From: Bryobacteraceae bacterium
GTDB taxonomy: Bacteria > Acidobacteriota > Terriglobia > Bryobacterales > Bryobacteraceae
Assembly (NCBI GenBank): GCA_947458745.1
Contig: CANGYQ010000002.1
Location: forward strand, 310,001-374,000
DNA length: 64,000 bases
Direction of reading: 5' to 3'
Below are positions 40,499 to 50,293 of the stretch, piece by piece (the stretch's first letter is position 1; every line of letters starts with the position of its first letter). A model generated the notes under the pieces. It saw only the letters and a program-made list of their open reading frames with translations, was not told where the DNA came from and did no database searches. The position numbers and the translations under genes were made by a program.

Positions 40499-42826
40499 AT
40501 GCAGTTTGTTCCTCCATCTCACCCGAATGGTGTCCCGCCGAACGGTGGCCGCCCGTCTTTTTTGCCCGTGCAGCCACCCAAGTTCCAGGCCGCCCTGCCC
40601 CCGGTCACCCCGGCTACCCCCATCCCGCGCCTCTTTTGGGAACACAAGTTTCTCATCCTGTTCTTCATGATTCTGGGAATGATCGCTGGGACGGTTGGCG
40701 TCATCGTCAAGCCACCCATGTACAAAGCGGCGACGACGGTCGAGCTATTGGGTTTCAACCAAAGTTTCATGGGCCTCAGCCAAGTGGATCCCCAAGCGGG
40801 CACGGATGCGTTTAGTGCTTCAGCCTCCAACATCCAGACCCAGATCCGCATACTCACCAGCCGCACCATCCTCAGCCGAACCGTCGAGCGCCTGAATTTG
40901 GAGATGACGCCCTCGACGTCATCACCGCCTACGCCATTCGCCAAGATCCGTGCCCGCATCCCGATCGCCCGTAAGGAGCCGATCGAGCAGAACAAAGAAG
41001 CGATCACCACCGCGGCCATGACTGTTAGCGCCCGAGGTGTAGGGGCTACACGCTTGATCCAGTTGGAGTGTGACTCCACCAGTCCTGAAGTGGCCGCCAA
41101 CTTTCTGAACACCCTGGCCGCCGAGCATATTTCGCAGAACCTCTCTGCCCGGTCCAGCGCTACCCAACGAACCGCCCAGTGGATGGAAGCGCAGCTCGAG
41201 GAATCGCGCGCCCGGCTGCAGGGCGCCAATGACAAGCTGCGCGAGTTCGTCCAGAAGTCCGGCCTCGATTTCTTTCCCGAACAAGCCACCCTGGCCGACA
41301 CCAAAATGCGCCAGTTGCAAGGCGATGTTTCATCGATTCAAGCCGAGCGCATCTCCAAACAAGCCCGTTATGAAATGGCGCGCAATGCCTCTTCGGATGT
41401 TCTCCCGGATGTTGTCGCAGATCAGAATCTCCAGGGCATGAAGGCGCAGATCATAACGTTGCGCCGCGAGATGGCCCCGCTGCTGGCCACCCTGACTCCC
41501 GAGCACTACAAGGTCAAGCGCATCCAGGCCCAGATCACGGAAACAGAGCAGGCATTTGAGAAGGAGAAGTCCGCTTTACTCCGCCGTCTCCAGAACGATT
41601 ACGAGGAGGCTCTGCGAAAAGAACGGCTACTCGGTGGCGCCTATAGCGCGCAAACTCGTGCCGTTGGCTCACAAGCGGACAAAGCCGGCCAGTATGCTGC
41701 CCTCAAGCGTGAGGTAGAGATGGCCCAGCAGGTCTATAACTCGCTGCTCCAGCAGTCCAATCAAGCCGCCATGGTGGCCCTAGTGCCGACCAGTAATATC
41801 CGAGTGGTCGACCAAGCGTTGGTCCCCGATAGGCCTTCATCACCAAACCCGGTCAAAGATATTCCAACCGCGGCCTTCATGGGTGCAGCGTTGGGTGTGG
41901 GTCTCATTTGGGCTCGTGATCAATGGAAGCGGAAGAAGCTGTCTCTCCTGTTCGACGCTCCAGGACATAGCCGAATGGTGCTGGGTGTACCCGAGCTGGG
42001 AGTGATTCCCTCAGCCACACTTCGTCCCCCCCCCAAGCTAGTCCCGCGCATTCCCCTGATCGGGCGTCGCCTGGAACCCGCCGCCACCGTCGAAGAGCCG
42101 ATACTCGAGCTAGAAGCCTGGCAGCAACAATCGCCCGCCCTGACCGAATCTTTTCGTCACGCCTTTACATCAATCCTCCGGTCGAAGCCGGCGGGCCACA
42201 GTGCGGTCTACGTCATCACCAGCGTGGGACCCAGCGAAGGAAAAACAACGCTTAGCGCAAACTTGGCGATGGCCATGGCCGAGAGCGGCCATTCGGTTCT
42301 GCTGGTCGACGCCGATCTCCGGCGGCCCCGGCTCCATCGCTTCCTCAGACTTCCCGAGACACAGGGCCTCAGCGACCTACTTACTGATGGCACTCCGGTA
42401 GAGGGCACATCGTTCGCCAATTACTACGCTTCCCTGCCCTCCAGCGATCTAAAGGTGATGACTCATGGACTGGTGGATACGCCCTCGCCCGCCGTACTTT
42501 TCTTCTCCAAGCGCCTAGAGAAGATCATCGCTGCACTACGCGAACAGTTCGACTTCGTCCTAATCGATACCGCTCCCACTCTACCATTCCCCGACTCACG
42601 GCTGATTGGCAAGAGCGCCGATGGTGTCGTTCTAGTTGTCCGGTCCGGCGTTACCACCCGTGAATCTGCCCAGGCCATCTGCGGCCGCTTCCAGGAAGAC
42701 GGGATACCGGTTCTCGGAACCATACTCAATGACTGGGCCCCACCGGCGGGAACACCCACGTATCAGGATTACTATGCGACCAGCGCACTTGGAAAAGATC
42801 GTCGCAATGCGGTGCCGCCCGCCTGA
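40499..42826 (+). CDS. Wzc-like chain-length regulator and tyrosine autokinase (BY-kinase)
   Basis: 775 residues from the ATG at 40499. The cytoplasmic N-terminus is proline-rich, then a first membrane helix (FLILFFMILGMIAGTVGVIV) and a Wzz domain with long coiled coils (about 190-430). A second helix at about residues 455-475 follows, then the kinase domain. Walker A is GPSEGKTT near residue 577, Walker A' is LLVDADLRRPRLH near 602 and Walker B is VLIDTAP near 687. The C-terminal tyrosine cluster is modest (YQDYY). Such proteins control polymer length and export through cyclic autophosphorylation together with the Wza channel. No cognate phosphatase gene is seen in the window. Confidence 0.94.
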   Translation: MQFVPPSHPNGVPPNGGRPSFLPVQPPKFQAALPPVTPATPIPRLFWEHKFLILFFMILGMIAGTVGVIVKPPMYKAATTVELLGFNQSFMGLSQVDPQAGTDAFSASASNIQTQIRILTSRTILSRTVERLNLEMTPSTSSPPTPFAKIRARIPIARKEPIEQNKEAITTAAMTVSARGVGATRLIQLECDSTSPEVAANFLNTLAAEHISQNLSARSSATQRTAQWMEAQLEESRARLQGANDKLREFVQKSGLDFFPEQATLADTKMRQLQGDVSSIQAERISKQARYEMARNASSDVLPDVVADQNLQGMKAQIITLRREMAPLLATLTPEHYKVKRIQAQITETEQAFEKEKSALLRRLQNDYEEALRKERLLGGAYSAQTRAVGSQADKAGQYAALKREVEMAQQVYNSLLQQSNQAAMVALVPTSNIRVVDQALVPDRPSSPNPVKDIPTAAFMGAALGVGLIWARDQWKRKKLSLLFDAPGHSRMVLGVPELGVIPSATLRPPPKLVPRIPLIGRRLEPAATVEEPILELEAWQQQSPALTESFRHAFTSILRSKPAGHSAVYVITSVGPSEGKTTLSANLAMAMAESGHSVLLVDADLRRPRLHRFLRLPETQGLSDLLTDGTPVEGTSFANYYASLPSSDLKVMTHGLVDTPSPAVLFFSKRLEKIIAALREQFDFVLIDTAPTLPFPDSRLIGKSADGVVLVVRSGVTTRESAQAICGRFQEDGIPVLGTILNDWAPPAGTPTYQDYYATSALGKDRRNAVPPA

Positions 42827-42856
42827 GAACTTCCTATCTGACGGACTCAATCGAAC

Positions 42857-44632
42857 TTGATCCACAGCTATACCACGACTATTGAGCTTCTCCACCGCTC
42901 TTATACTTTGGCGCGGCCCTACGGGCGGCGAAAACTGCTCGTTGTATTCCTGTGGGTTCTTGCTCAAGGCGTCGCGCAGGTTGCCGGGGTGACATCTATC
43001 TTCCCTTTCTTGGCACTCGCGGCCGATCCCGATCAAGTGCGGCATTCCGAATTTGGGAGGCGCTGGCTGGCCGCACTGCCAGTGATGGACAATAGGGATC
43101 TGCTTTTCGCCGCCGGTATGGCGGCCATCGCCTTGTTGCTATCCAGTAATTTAATTAATCTATTGAGCGAGGTAGCCCGTGTCCGTTACGGGCATGAGTT
43201 CGGCCATTGGCTGCGCCTCCGCCTCCTGCGGCAACTCGTGTCACAGCCATACTCCTTCTTCCTGGCCAACAACTCCAGCGCGCTGCTGAAGAAGGTTGCG
43301 AGCGATGTAATTTCCTACGTGCAGGGAGTATTGCTCCCGCTGCTCGATAGCGTCGCCCGGCTGCTGAGCATCCTCTTGCTGCTGATCGTCATCTGTTGGG
43401 TCGATCCGCTGATGGCAGCCGTTGCGGGCATTACTTTGGGGGGCTTTTACCTGATCGCCTTCCGCTATGTCAATCGGCGCCTGAGTGACACTTCGGAGGG
43501 TCTCAAGCAAGCCCAGCGTTGGTCCTGGCACGAAGCGGGCCAACTGCTCGGTGGCATCAAACCAGTCAAGGTCCAGCGTGCCGAGGAGTTCTTCATCAAC
43601 CGCTTTGCCCAGCACTCGCACAACCAAGCCCGACTGATGGTATGGGTGCCAGTCTACTCCAATGGCCCCCGGTATCTGATCGAGCCTCTAGCATTCGGCG
43701 GACTGGTTGCCGCCGTGCTGTTCATGGCCGCTCAAGGCCGGAGCCTGACAGCCATTCTTCCGACATTAGGTGTGATGGCGTTGGCCGGCTATCGCCTTAT
43801 CCCCACACTTCAGTTACTATACGGGCAAATCGCCCAACTCCGGACAATGACTCATCACCTGGACGAGATTTATGATGAGTTCGCAGTGGAGGCGGATGCC
43901 CCCAGTCCCTCGTTTCCCACGGCCACACCGCTGCCTTGGAAACACTCCTTCACCCTCCAAGGAGTCTCCTTCACCTATCCCGCCTCATTGCGACCCGTCA
44001 TCGAGGACGTGACGCTGACGATTCCGAAGAACTCCTGCGTCGCCTTTGTCGGCCGCAGCGGATGCGGCAAGTCCACTTTGTTGGATATCGTTCTCGGCCT
44101 GCACAAACCCACTTCGGGTTCGATCCTGGTGGACGGGGAGCCGTTGACGCCAGATCGCATGCCTGCTTGGTTAGCCGGAATCGGTTATGTACCGCAGGAT
44201 ATCTTCCTGATCGACGACACAATCGCGGCAAACATCGCGCTTGGCGTCGAACCCAGTGCGATCGACTATCTGCGCCTCCGGGAGGTTTGCGAAACCGTTC
44301 AGATCCTTCACCTGATCGAACATGAATTGCCAAGTGGCCTGGAAACGGTTGTCGGCGAGCGGGGTGTACGCCTCTCCGGCGGCCAACGGCAACGGATCGG
44401 TTTGGCCCGGGCTCTCTACCGCCGTCCTCAGTTGCTGATTCTGGATGAAGCTACCAGCGCGCTGGATAATGCCACAGAGGCCAGCTTGATGTCGGCCCTT
44501 GACCCCTTGAAGGGCGTCTTGACAATACTAATTGTTGCCCACCGTCTCACCACCATCGAACGCTGCGACAACGTCTACAGTCTTGTTGAGGGCCGCGTGT
44601 CCCCGGAGGCTCTTGCCGGAGAAGTATCGTAG
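42857..44632 (+). CDS. ABC transporter, fused permease-ATPase, probable lipid-oligosaccharide flippase
   Basis: 591 residues from a TTG start. The N-terminal six-helix permease spans about residues 20-320. The ATPase domain has Walker A GRSGCGKST near residue 399, signature LSGGQRQR near 506, Walker B LLILDEATSALD near 527 and the H-loop IVAHRL. The half-transporter type is MsbA/PglK-like and would act as a homodimer. In a polysaccharide locus that has a Wzy-like polymerase but no Wzx, a PglK-type flippase role for lipid-linked repeat units is the best inference. It is followed by a hairpin just before the pyruvyltransferase gene. Confidence 0.9.
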   Translation: MIHSYTTTIELLHRSYTLARPYGRRKLLVVFLWVLAQGVAQVAGVTSIFPFLALAADPDQVRHSEFGRRWLAALPVMDNRDLLFAAGMAAIALLLSSNLINLLSEVARVRYGHEFGHWLRLRLLRQLVSQPYSFFLANNSSALLKKVASDVISYVQGVLLPLLDSVARLLSILLLLIVICWVDPLMAAVAGITLGGFYLIAFRYVNRRLSDTSEGLKQAQRWSWHEAGQLLGGIKPVKVQRAEEFFINRFAQHSHNQARLMVWVPVYSNGPRYLIEPLAFGGLVAAVLFMAAQGRSLTAILPTLGVMALAGYRLIPTLQLLYGQIAQLRTMTHHLDEIYDEFAVEADAPSPSFPTATPLPWKHSFTLQGVSFTYPASLRPVIEDVTLTIPKNSCVAFVGRSGCGKSTLLDIVLGLHKPTSGSILVDGEPLTPDRMPAWLAGIGYVPQDIFLIDDTIAANIALGVEPSAIDYLRLREVCETVQILHLIEHELPSGLETVVGERGVRLSGGQRQRIGLARALYRRPQLLILDEATSALDNATEASLMSALDPLKGVLTILIVAHRLTTIERCDNVYSLVEGRVSPEALAGEVS

Positions 44633-44683
44633 TGGGCTGCACCACTCCGTGGATCTCGCCTGCCTAGTGCAGTTCCCGTAACC

Positions 44684-44709
44684 AGGTGCCCCAAGCCGTT
44701 CGGGCACTT
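44684..44709 (+). terminator. Hairpin before the pyruvyltransferase gene
   Basis: AGGTGCCC (44684-44691) pairs with GGGCACTT (44702-44709) with one G-T pair and a 10-base loop, and ends 7 bases before the next ATG. It could terminate transcription or hide the ribosome site; the T-run is short. Confidence 0.35.
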
Positions 44710-44716
44710 TAAGTAG

Positions 44717-45808
44717 ATGCGAGTGGGCATTCTCACGCTGCATCATGTCCCCAATGTGGGGGCGCTTTTGCAGTGCCGCTCTCTCGTCAAGGCGGTCCGT
44801 TCGTTGGGCCACGTGGTTGAAGTCATCAACTACGTTCCCCAGGCGCTGCCGCGGGATCCATCACCCCTGGCGGCCATCGGCTCCGCCTGCCGGTCAATGA
44901 GAAACCCTGCTCAAGCAGTCGAGGTGGTACGCAACTACACCGGGACCACCGACCATTAGCTAGCCGCCCGCCGGGATATGGGGCGTCTCCGGTTGTCACC
45001 GTTAATCGCGAAGCGGGAGAATCTTCTCGACCTCCGATACGACGCGATCCTGCTGGGAAGCGATGAGATTTGGAACGTCCGCAACCCCTGGACTTCTGCC
45101 GACTTGGCCTATTTCGGGGCTGTCGGCGGTTCTTGCCCCGTGTCAGCGTATGCACCGAGCTTTGGTGCCGTCGATCAAGCCTCCGAACTCTCTCCTGAGA
45201 TTCAGCAGGCCTTGCGCAGACTCCATTACGTCTCTGGCAGAGACCCGAATACGGTTGGTTTATTGGCAGCGCTGGGTCTGAACGCCCCGCTGGTGGTAGA
45301 TCCCACACTGCTTGAGGGCAAGATCCAGCACACGGGGCTTGCGGTAGGCCGCGACATTCTTGTTTACGGAACTCGCCTGGACGCGGAACACTTTCAGGCC
45401 ACTCAAGCATTCGCCCACAAAGAGCAACTGGGGATGCGATCAATCATCTACCCGCAAGCGAGAGAGATTCCGCATTCGGCCTATGTGATGGCCGATGATT
45501 TTCTCGGCTTTATGCAGAATGCCCATGCTGTCGTCACATCCACGTTGCATGGAGCAGTCTACGCGTTGCTTTACGGAAAGCCGTTTGCGGTGGTGATGCC
45601 GGGCAGCAAGCGTTTGAAGATTCAAGGTTTCCTCGACGTGTTTGGGCTGCGGGATCGGCTTATTGAGCAGCCCGGCCGGATTGCATCCGCGCTGTCGACC
45701 CCGCTCAACCTACCAGATCTCCGCGTTAGGCTGGCCAAGGAAGCAAACCGGTCCCTGGCGTATCTATCGAAGGCGCTTTCGCCCGCCGCGGCGGCCGCTC
45801 ACGGATAG
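44717..45808 (+). pseudogene. Polysaccharide pyruvyl transferase interrupted by an in-frame amber codon
   Basis: 363 codons in one continuous frame, broken by TAG at 44957-44959. Before the stop: MRVGILTLHHVPNVGALLQC and LVKAVRSLGHVVEVINY, the usual N-terminus of the family. After it: LLDLRYDAILLGSDEIWN, HAVVTSTLHGAVYALLYGKP and the C-terminal region, all expected of a pyruvyltransferase. The stop sits where tryptophan (TGG) would read well (H-W-LAARRDMG), so a single G-to-A change explains it. The family adds a pyruvate ketal from phosphoenolpyruvate to sugars. Reinitiation at the ATG at 44978 would make only a C-terminal fragment. A sequencing error cannot be excluded. Confidence 0.85.
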
Positions 45809-45809
45809 T

Positions 45810-47057
45810 ATGCGGGTTGTCCATCTTAGCAGCCATGCCCGCCAGGGCGGAGCGGCCGTGGCCGCTTATCGGCAGCACGAGGCACTACAGCGCGCCGGCC
45901 TTGCGTCGTCCATGTGGGTGCGGTTTAGGGATTCTCCCGATGAAACCGTTACCGCCTATGCCCCACCAGCTCCCGCGACCCGGCGGCTGAAGCGAGTCGC
46001 CCGCCGCCTTTATTTGGGCGCAGTCCGTGCTGATGCCCAGCCAGACTCCTTGTTCTCCGATGACCGGGCTGAGTATGGCGGTGATGAGTGCGCCTCCCTG
46101 CCGCCGCATGATGTGGTGAACCTTCATTGGAGCACTGGTTTTGTCGATCAACCGGCCTTGTTCCGGACGCTACCAGCCGCCACACCCCTTGTCGTGACGA
46201 TGCATGACATGCACGCATTCACGGGTGGTTGTCACTATACCGGCACGTGCACCCGCTTCACGGATGAATGCGGATGCTGTCCTAGGCTGGGCAAGAGCGG
46301 CCTTCACGATCTATCGTATGCCGCCCTTGCCCGCAAACGGAGTTCCTATAACGGTCGACCCACACAAAAGCTCTGTTTTGTGGCGGATAGCCATTGGCTG
46401 GGCGAGCAGGCACGCCAGAGTACCCTCCTGAAAGGCGCTCGCGTCGAGGTGATTCATTACGGTCTCGATTTGGCGGTGTTCCGGCCCTTATCGCCCATCT
46501 TCGGCCGAGAGGCATTGCGCATCCCGCTGGATCGCTGCGTGGTTGGATTTGCCGCTGCGGATATTGCGAACACCAGGAAGGGAATGGCCCACTTGATTGA
46601 GGCCTTGCGAGGTATGGCTCAACGCCCATTCATTCTTACGTGGGGCCAAGGGGATCCTGCGGCCTTACGGGAGTTTGATCATCTGCACCTGGGCGAGTTG
46701 ACCAATGAGGCGTTGATGGCCGTAGCCTACAACTGTACTGACTTTTGCGTAGTACCCTCCCTGGAAGAGGCATTTGGGCAGACCGCATTGGAAGCTATCG
46801 CGTGCGGACGGCCCGTTGTCGCTTTCAGAACGGGCGGATTGGTGGACACCGTACGCCATCGCAGTACCGGCCTGCTGGCCCGATGCGGGGATAGCCGGGA
46901 ACTGCGGGAGGCAATGGAAGAACTGATGACCAATACCACCCTCCGGCATCAGTTGGGTGCCCAGGGGCGCCAGTTGGCCGAGGCGGAATTCTCCTACGCC
47001 TACAATGCCCAACGATATTCGACGTTGTACGAGCAGCTCCTACTGAATAGGCAGTGA
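45810..47057 (+). CDS. GT4 glycosyltransferase with cysteine-rich acceptor-side motif
   Basis: 415 residues from the ATG at 45810, one base after the pyruvyltransferase stop; a longer open frame upstream lies in the pyruvyltransferase. The N-terminus VVHLSSHARQGGAAVAAYRQ is typical GT-B. The segment MHDMHAFTGGCHYTGTC with a following CGCCP is a hallmark of a WcaC-like GT4 subgroup. The donor site is SLEEAFGQTALEAIACGRPV (E-x7-E type). Cytoplasmic, acting on the growing lipid-linked oligosaccharide. The specific sugar is unknown. Confidence 0.9.
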   Translation: MRVVHLSSHARQGGAAVAAYRQHEALQRAGLASSMWVRFRDSPDETVTAYAPPAPATRRLKRVARRLYLGAVRADAQPDSLFSDDRAEYGGDECASLPPHDVVNLHWSTGFVDQPALFRTLPAATPLVVTMHDMHAFTGGCHYTGTCTRFTDECGCCPRLGKSGLHDLSYAALARKRSSYNGRPTQKLCFVADSHWLGEQARQSTLLKGARVEVIHYGLDLAVFRPLSPIFGREALRIPLDRCVVGFAAADIANTRKGMAHLIEALRGMAQRPFILTWGQGDPAALREFDHLHLGELTNEALMAVAYNCTDFCVVPSLEEAFGQTALEAIACGRPVVAFRTGGLVDTVRHRSTGLLARCGDSRELREAMEELMTNTTLRHQLGAQGRQLAEAEFSYAYNAQRYSTLYEQLLLNRQ

Positions 47058-47061
47058 CGGC

Positions 47062-48315
47062 TTGACCACAAGTGAAGTATGCGGCCGGCCGGTGGATGCC
47101 ATGAACCATCACACGTCCAGCAATGACCCCGCCGGAAGTCATAGCCCGGGCATCGTCTATCTGAGCAATATCGCTCCTACTGAGCAATCGTGTGTGGTCT
47201 TGCACCGGCACTTGCAATCGTCCCAGCCCCAATTCGTAGTCGATGTGCTTTCGCCGCAACTAGAGAATGGCAATCCCTGGGTGTTAGTTCGCCGGGCAGC
47301 GGCGTTGCTAGCCCGCTTGGGCTTGGAGGCTCTGGGCGAATCCATCCACTCTTGGATTGCCGGAAGATGGGCTGACACCTGGATTGACAAGGCGCTGGCA
47401 GGGCGGCAGAACGTCATCATCCTCACAATCGCCCATGGTGACCTGGCCTACGCGGCACAGCGGGCGGCCCGCCGCACGGGTTTCCCGTTGGTAGTCATCT
47501 TTCACGATTGGTGGCCGGCGATGCCACCGCTTGGACCGGCGGCCCGCCGGGTGGAAGAGCGCCGGTTCTTGAAATTGCACCAGGATGCGGCTGTTTCGTT
47601 TCCTGTTTCGGAGGGGATGCTGCAGGCCCTTGGTGGAGGAGCGTTCACCCGCCGCCTGTATCCGATACCAGACCGCGACATCGCAGCGCCTCCTCCTCCG
47701 GCTCCGGTGTTGAAGGGGGCGGATCCATTTCGTGTGCTCTACGCCGGCAATCTCTTCCATTACGGCAAGATGATTGAATTGGCTTTGCGGCATTTCCAGA
47801 ACGCCCCCGAACTGCGGTTAGAGGTGCGCGGCGGGCAGCCCAACTGGGCCCCAAGCTTCCGGCAAGAAATGCAGGCCTCCCATTGCTGGCTACCGTTCTG
47901 TTCGCGCCAGGAACTTGAACTCTGGCTGGAAACCGCCCATGCCTACCTGATCGCGATGGTGTTCGATCCGGCCCAACAGCGGCGCATGGAGACAAGCTTT
48001 CCCTCCAAGCTTACGGAGTTCAGCCGCTATGGCCGTCCGCTGGTTGTATGGGCGCCTGAGTATTGTTCCGCGATTCTCTGGGCACGGGAAACGGGTGCGG
48101 CGGTCTGCGTCACTGATCCAAACCCCGCCGCGCTCCGGCAAGCGCTCCAACAGTTGGCCAGCGATCAAGACCAGTACGCCGAGATGGGCCGGCGAGCTCG
48201 AGCTGCCTACGAAAAACACTTTCACCCGGAAGTATTGCAACGTATCTTCGAGGAAGGTGTGCTCGAGGCTCTACGGGTCAGCCAGCTGGCCACTGCTCTC
48301 CGTCCAAGCGTCTGA
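47062..48315 (+). CDS. Putative GT-B glycosyltransferase
   Basis: 417 residues from a TTG at 47062; the ATG at 47101 (MNHHTSSNDP) is equally possible. Halves of a GT-B fold are visible: RRTGFPLVVIFHDWWPAMPP on the acceptor side, FRVLYAGNLFHYGKMIELAL at the start of the donor domain and PSKLTEFSRYGRPLVVWAPE in the donor-binding region. It sits 4 bases after the previous glycosyltransferase. The classic E-x7-E is not obvious, so family placement is looser than for its neighbours. Confidence 0.75.
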   Translation: MTTSEVCGRPVDAMNHHTSSNDPAGSHSPGIVYLSNIAPTEQSCVVLHRHLQSSQPQFVVDVLSPQLENGNPWVLVRRAAALLARLGLEALGESIHSWIAGRWADTWIDKALAGRQNVIILTIAHGDLAYAAQRAARRTGFPLVVIFHDWWPAMPPLGPAARRVEERRFLKLHQDAAVSFPVSEGMLQALGGGAFTRRLYPIPDRDIAAPPPPAPVLKGADPFRVLYAGNLFHYGKMIELALRHFQNAPELRLEVRGGQPNWAPSFRQEMQASHCWLPFCSRQELELWLETAHAYLIAMVFDPAQQRRMETSFPSKLTEFSRYGRPLVVWAPEYCSAILWARETGAAVCVTDPNPAALRQALQQLASDQDQYAEMGRRARAAYEKHFHPEVLQRIFEEGVLEALRVSQLATALRPSV

Positions 48316-48367
48316 GGCGGGCCAGTTTCCCCGCTCAGATGCAACTGCTCTCCTTGAGAATCAAGAG

Positions 48368-49330
48368 ATGACACCGAATCCGCCCCCGGTCGTCTCAATC
48401 ATCACACCGCTCTACAACAAGGGTCTGTATGTGGCGGAGACCATAGCGTCAGTACTTCGGCAGACCTTTAATGCCTGGGAATGGTTGATTGTCGACAATG
48501 GCTCCACCGACACCGGCCCGGAAATCGTGGACCAAACCGCCGACCGACGCGTCCGCCTTCTTCAATATCACCAGACTCGCGGTCCGGGCGGGTCGCGCAA
48601 TGCCGGGCTGGCCGAAGCCCGCGGCGAATGGATATTTTTCCTTGATGCAGACGATCTGCTGGAACCCGACCATGTGGACGCGCTCTTGCGCGCAGGCCGC
48701 GCCACACGCAGCTCCGTAGTGGCTTCCCGGTGGCAGACCTTCGACCATGCAACACAAAAGCTGACGGCGTGGGAGTGGCCACAGTTGGAATCGCAAGCGT
48801 TCCAATACTCAAGCATCGCCTACCCTCCATGGCCGGTCGGAGCCGTTTTGTTGCACCGCGATGTCTGCCCGGCTCTGGTGCAATGGCCGGTGGAACTGGA
48901 TGGCTACGCCAGCGAGGACACCGCCTTCTGGTTTCGTGTCCTCCAGCATGCCCAGCCCGTTGTCTGCCGTGAAGGTGGTGGATTTCGCTATCGCATTGGG
49001 TTACCGCAAAGCCGCAACGATTATGCCCAGCTAGAAAGCTGGGCCCGCGCACTGTCGGCTGTTTTTGCCAACAATGTAAACTACTTGCAATCGGAAAGCC
49101 GCCCTTTTCATTGGCAGCATGCCCAATACATCATGCGCAGCTATGCCGCCCTCTGGGAACGGGCGGTTAAGGCCGATAACCATCGAGTGGCGAAAGATAC
49201 TCGCATTTTGGCGGATGAATGGGCCGCCCGGGCCCTCCGCTCCGGCGGTTGGAGAAGCCCGGCCGTGATCGCCCGATCTCTCTGCGGCATTGAGGCCTTC
49301 ACCCGCGCGCGCCAATTCGCCAACCGATAG
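48368..49330 (+). CDS. GT2 glycosyltransferase
   Basis: 320 residues from the ATG at 48368; the open frame further upstream overlaps the previous gene and lacks homology. GT-A features: VSIITPLYNKGLYVAETIAS, WLIVDNGSTD, RGPGGSRNAGLAEARGEWIF and the metal-binding DADD in FFLDADDLLEP. YASEDTAFWFRVL supplies the ED motif used for catalysis. It transfers one sugar to the repeat unit at the cytoplasmic membrane face. The C-terminal 90 residues are helical and not diagnostic. Confidence 0.92.
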   Translation: MTPNPPPVVSIITPLYNKGLYVAETIASVLRQTFNAWEWLIVDNGSTDTGPEIVDQTADRRVRLLQYHQTRGPGGSRNAGLAEARGEWIFFLDADDLLEPDHVDALLRAGRATRSSVVASRWQTFDHATQKLTAWEWPQLESQAFQYSSIAYPPWPVGAVLLHRDVCPALVQWPVELDGYASEDTAFWFRVLQHAQPVVCREGGGFRYRIGLPQSRNDYAQLESWARALSAVFANNVNYLQSESRPFHWQHAQYIMRSYAALWERAVKADNHRVAKDTRILADEWAARALRSGGWRSPAVIARSLCGIEAFTRARQFANR

Positions 49331-49360
49331 CTACTGTAGAAGACAGACTGGACTACATTT

Positions 49361-50275
49361 ATGAACATCATCGTCTCCACCACCATCAATCCACCGACGG
49401 AGGCCATCCTGCGGTTCGATGCGATGCCCGGCTGGACTCTACTTGTCGTTGGCGACAAGAAGACTCCCGCGGACTACCGCCTGGCTAATGGCGTGTATTT
49501 TTCTCCCGACGAACAGGAAAAATACAATCCCGCTTTGTCTGAAGTGCTCGGCTGGAATTGCATCGCCCGCCGGAACTTCGGATTCCTATGGGCGCATGAC
49601 CACGGGGCCGAGGTGGTGGCGGTGGTCGACGATGACAACATCCCAAACGAGAAGTGGGGTAAAGATCTTTTCATCGGCAAACCCACCGAGGTGACCTACT
49701 ACCACACGGACCAGCTGGCCTTCGATCCGGTTGGTGCTACCAACTATCCTCATCTCTGGCACCGGGGTTTCCCTCTCCAACTAATTCCCAAGCGCGATTA
49801 TTCGCGGCATGAGAAAAAGATGATCACGCCACTCGTGCAGGCTGATTTTTGGGATGGCGATCCCGATATCGACGCCATTTGCCGCTTGGAGCACGCGCCC
49901 GATTGCCGCTTTGATCCGGCCTGCTTCCCGATGGCGGCCTCGGCAATTGCTCCCTTCAACTCCCAGAACACTTTCCTCCACGCGTCACTGCTGTCCAAGT
50001 ACTTCATGTTCCCCTTCACCGGCCGCATGGAAGATATCTGGGCTGCGTACTACCTGCAGGCGGCCAGCGATGCGGCGGTGGTGTTTGGAGCCGCCTCGGT
50101 GTTTCAAGCCCGCAATCCCCACGACCTGCTCCGCGATATGCGGGCCGAATACATCGGGTATGAGAACAACATGGAAATGCTGCGCGTCTTGAAGAACAAC
50201 CCTGAATCCATCGCCCGCTTTCTCCCGGGGCGATCTTGGGAAGCGTTTGACGTGTACCGGCGCCATTTTCGCTAG
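49361..50275 (+). CDS. STELLO/reversibly-glycosylated-protein-like glycosyltransferase
   Basis: 304 residues. The N-terminus MNIIVSTTINPPTEAILRFD and the GWTLLVVGDKKTP segment, then the acidic VVDDDNIPNEKWG, resemble STELLO and reversibly glycosylated polypeptide families. Both are GT-A-like and handle nucleotide sugars. FNSQNTFLHASLLSKYFMFP and FTGRMEDIWAAYYLQA follow in the expected order (R-x-ED-IW). These families are best known from eukaryotes, with scattered bacterial members in polysaccharide clusters. The role is probably addition of a less common sugar, but this is inference from the neighbours. Length suggests a complete protein. Confidence 0.65.
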   Translation: MNIIVSTTINPPTEAILRFDAMPGWTLLVVGDKKTPADYRLANGVYFSPDEQEKYNPALSEVLGWNCIARRNFGFLWAHDHGAEVVAVVDDDNIPNEKWGKDLFIGKPTEVTYYHTDQLAFDPVGATNYPHLWHRGFPLQLIPKRDYSRHEKKMITPLVQADFWDGDPDIDAICRLEHAPDCRFDPACFPMAASAIAPFNSQNTFLHASLLSKYFMFPFTGRMEDIWAAYYLQAASDAAVVFGAASVFQARNPHDLLRDMRAEYIGYENNMEMLRVLKNNPESIARFLPGRSWEAFDVYRRHFR

Positions 50276-50293
50276 TACCTGGCAATAACCCAC

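Noticed and set aside
45642..45809. 56-codon N-terminal extension of the glycosyltransferase at 45810
   Set aside because: The extension lies within the pyruvyltransferase coding sequence in another frame; family similarity begins at the ATG at 45810.
48029..48367. Upstream extension of the GT2 gene at 48368
   Set aside because: It overlaps the end of the previous glycosyltransferase gene and shows no homology; the GT2 fold starts just after 48368.
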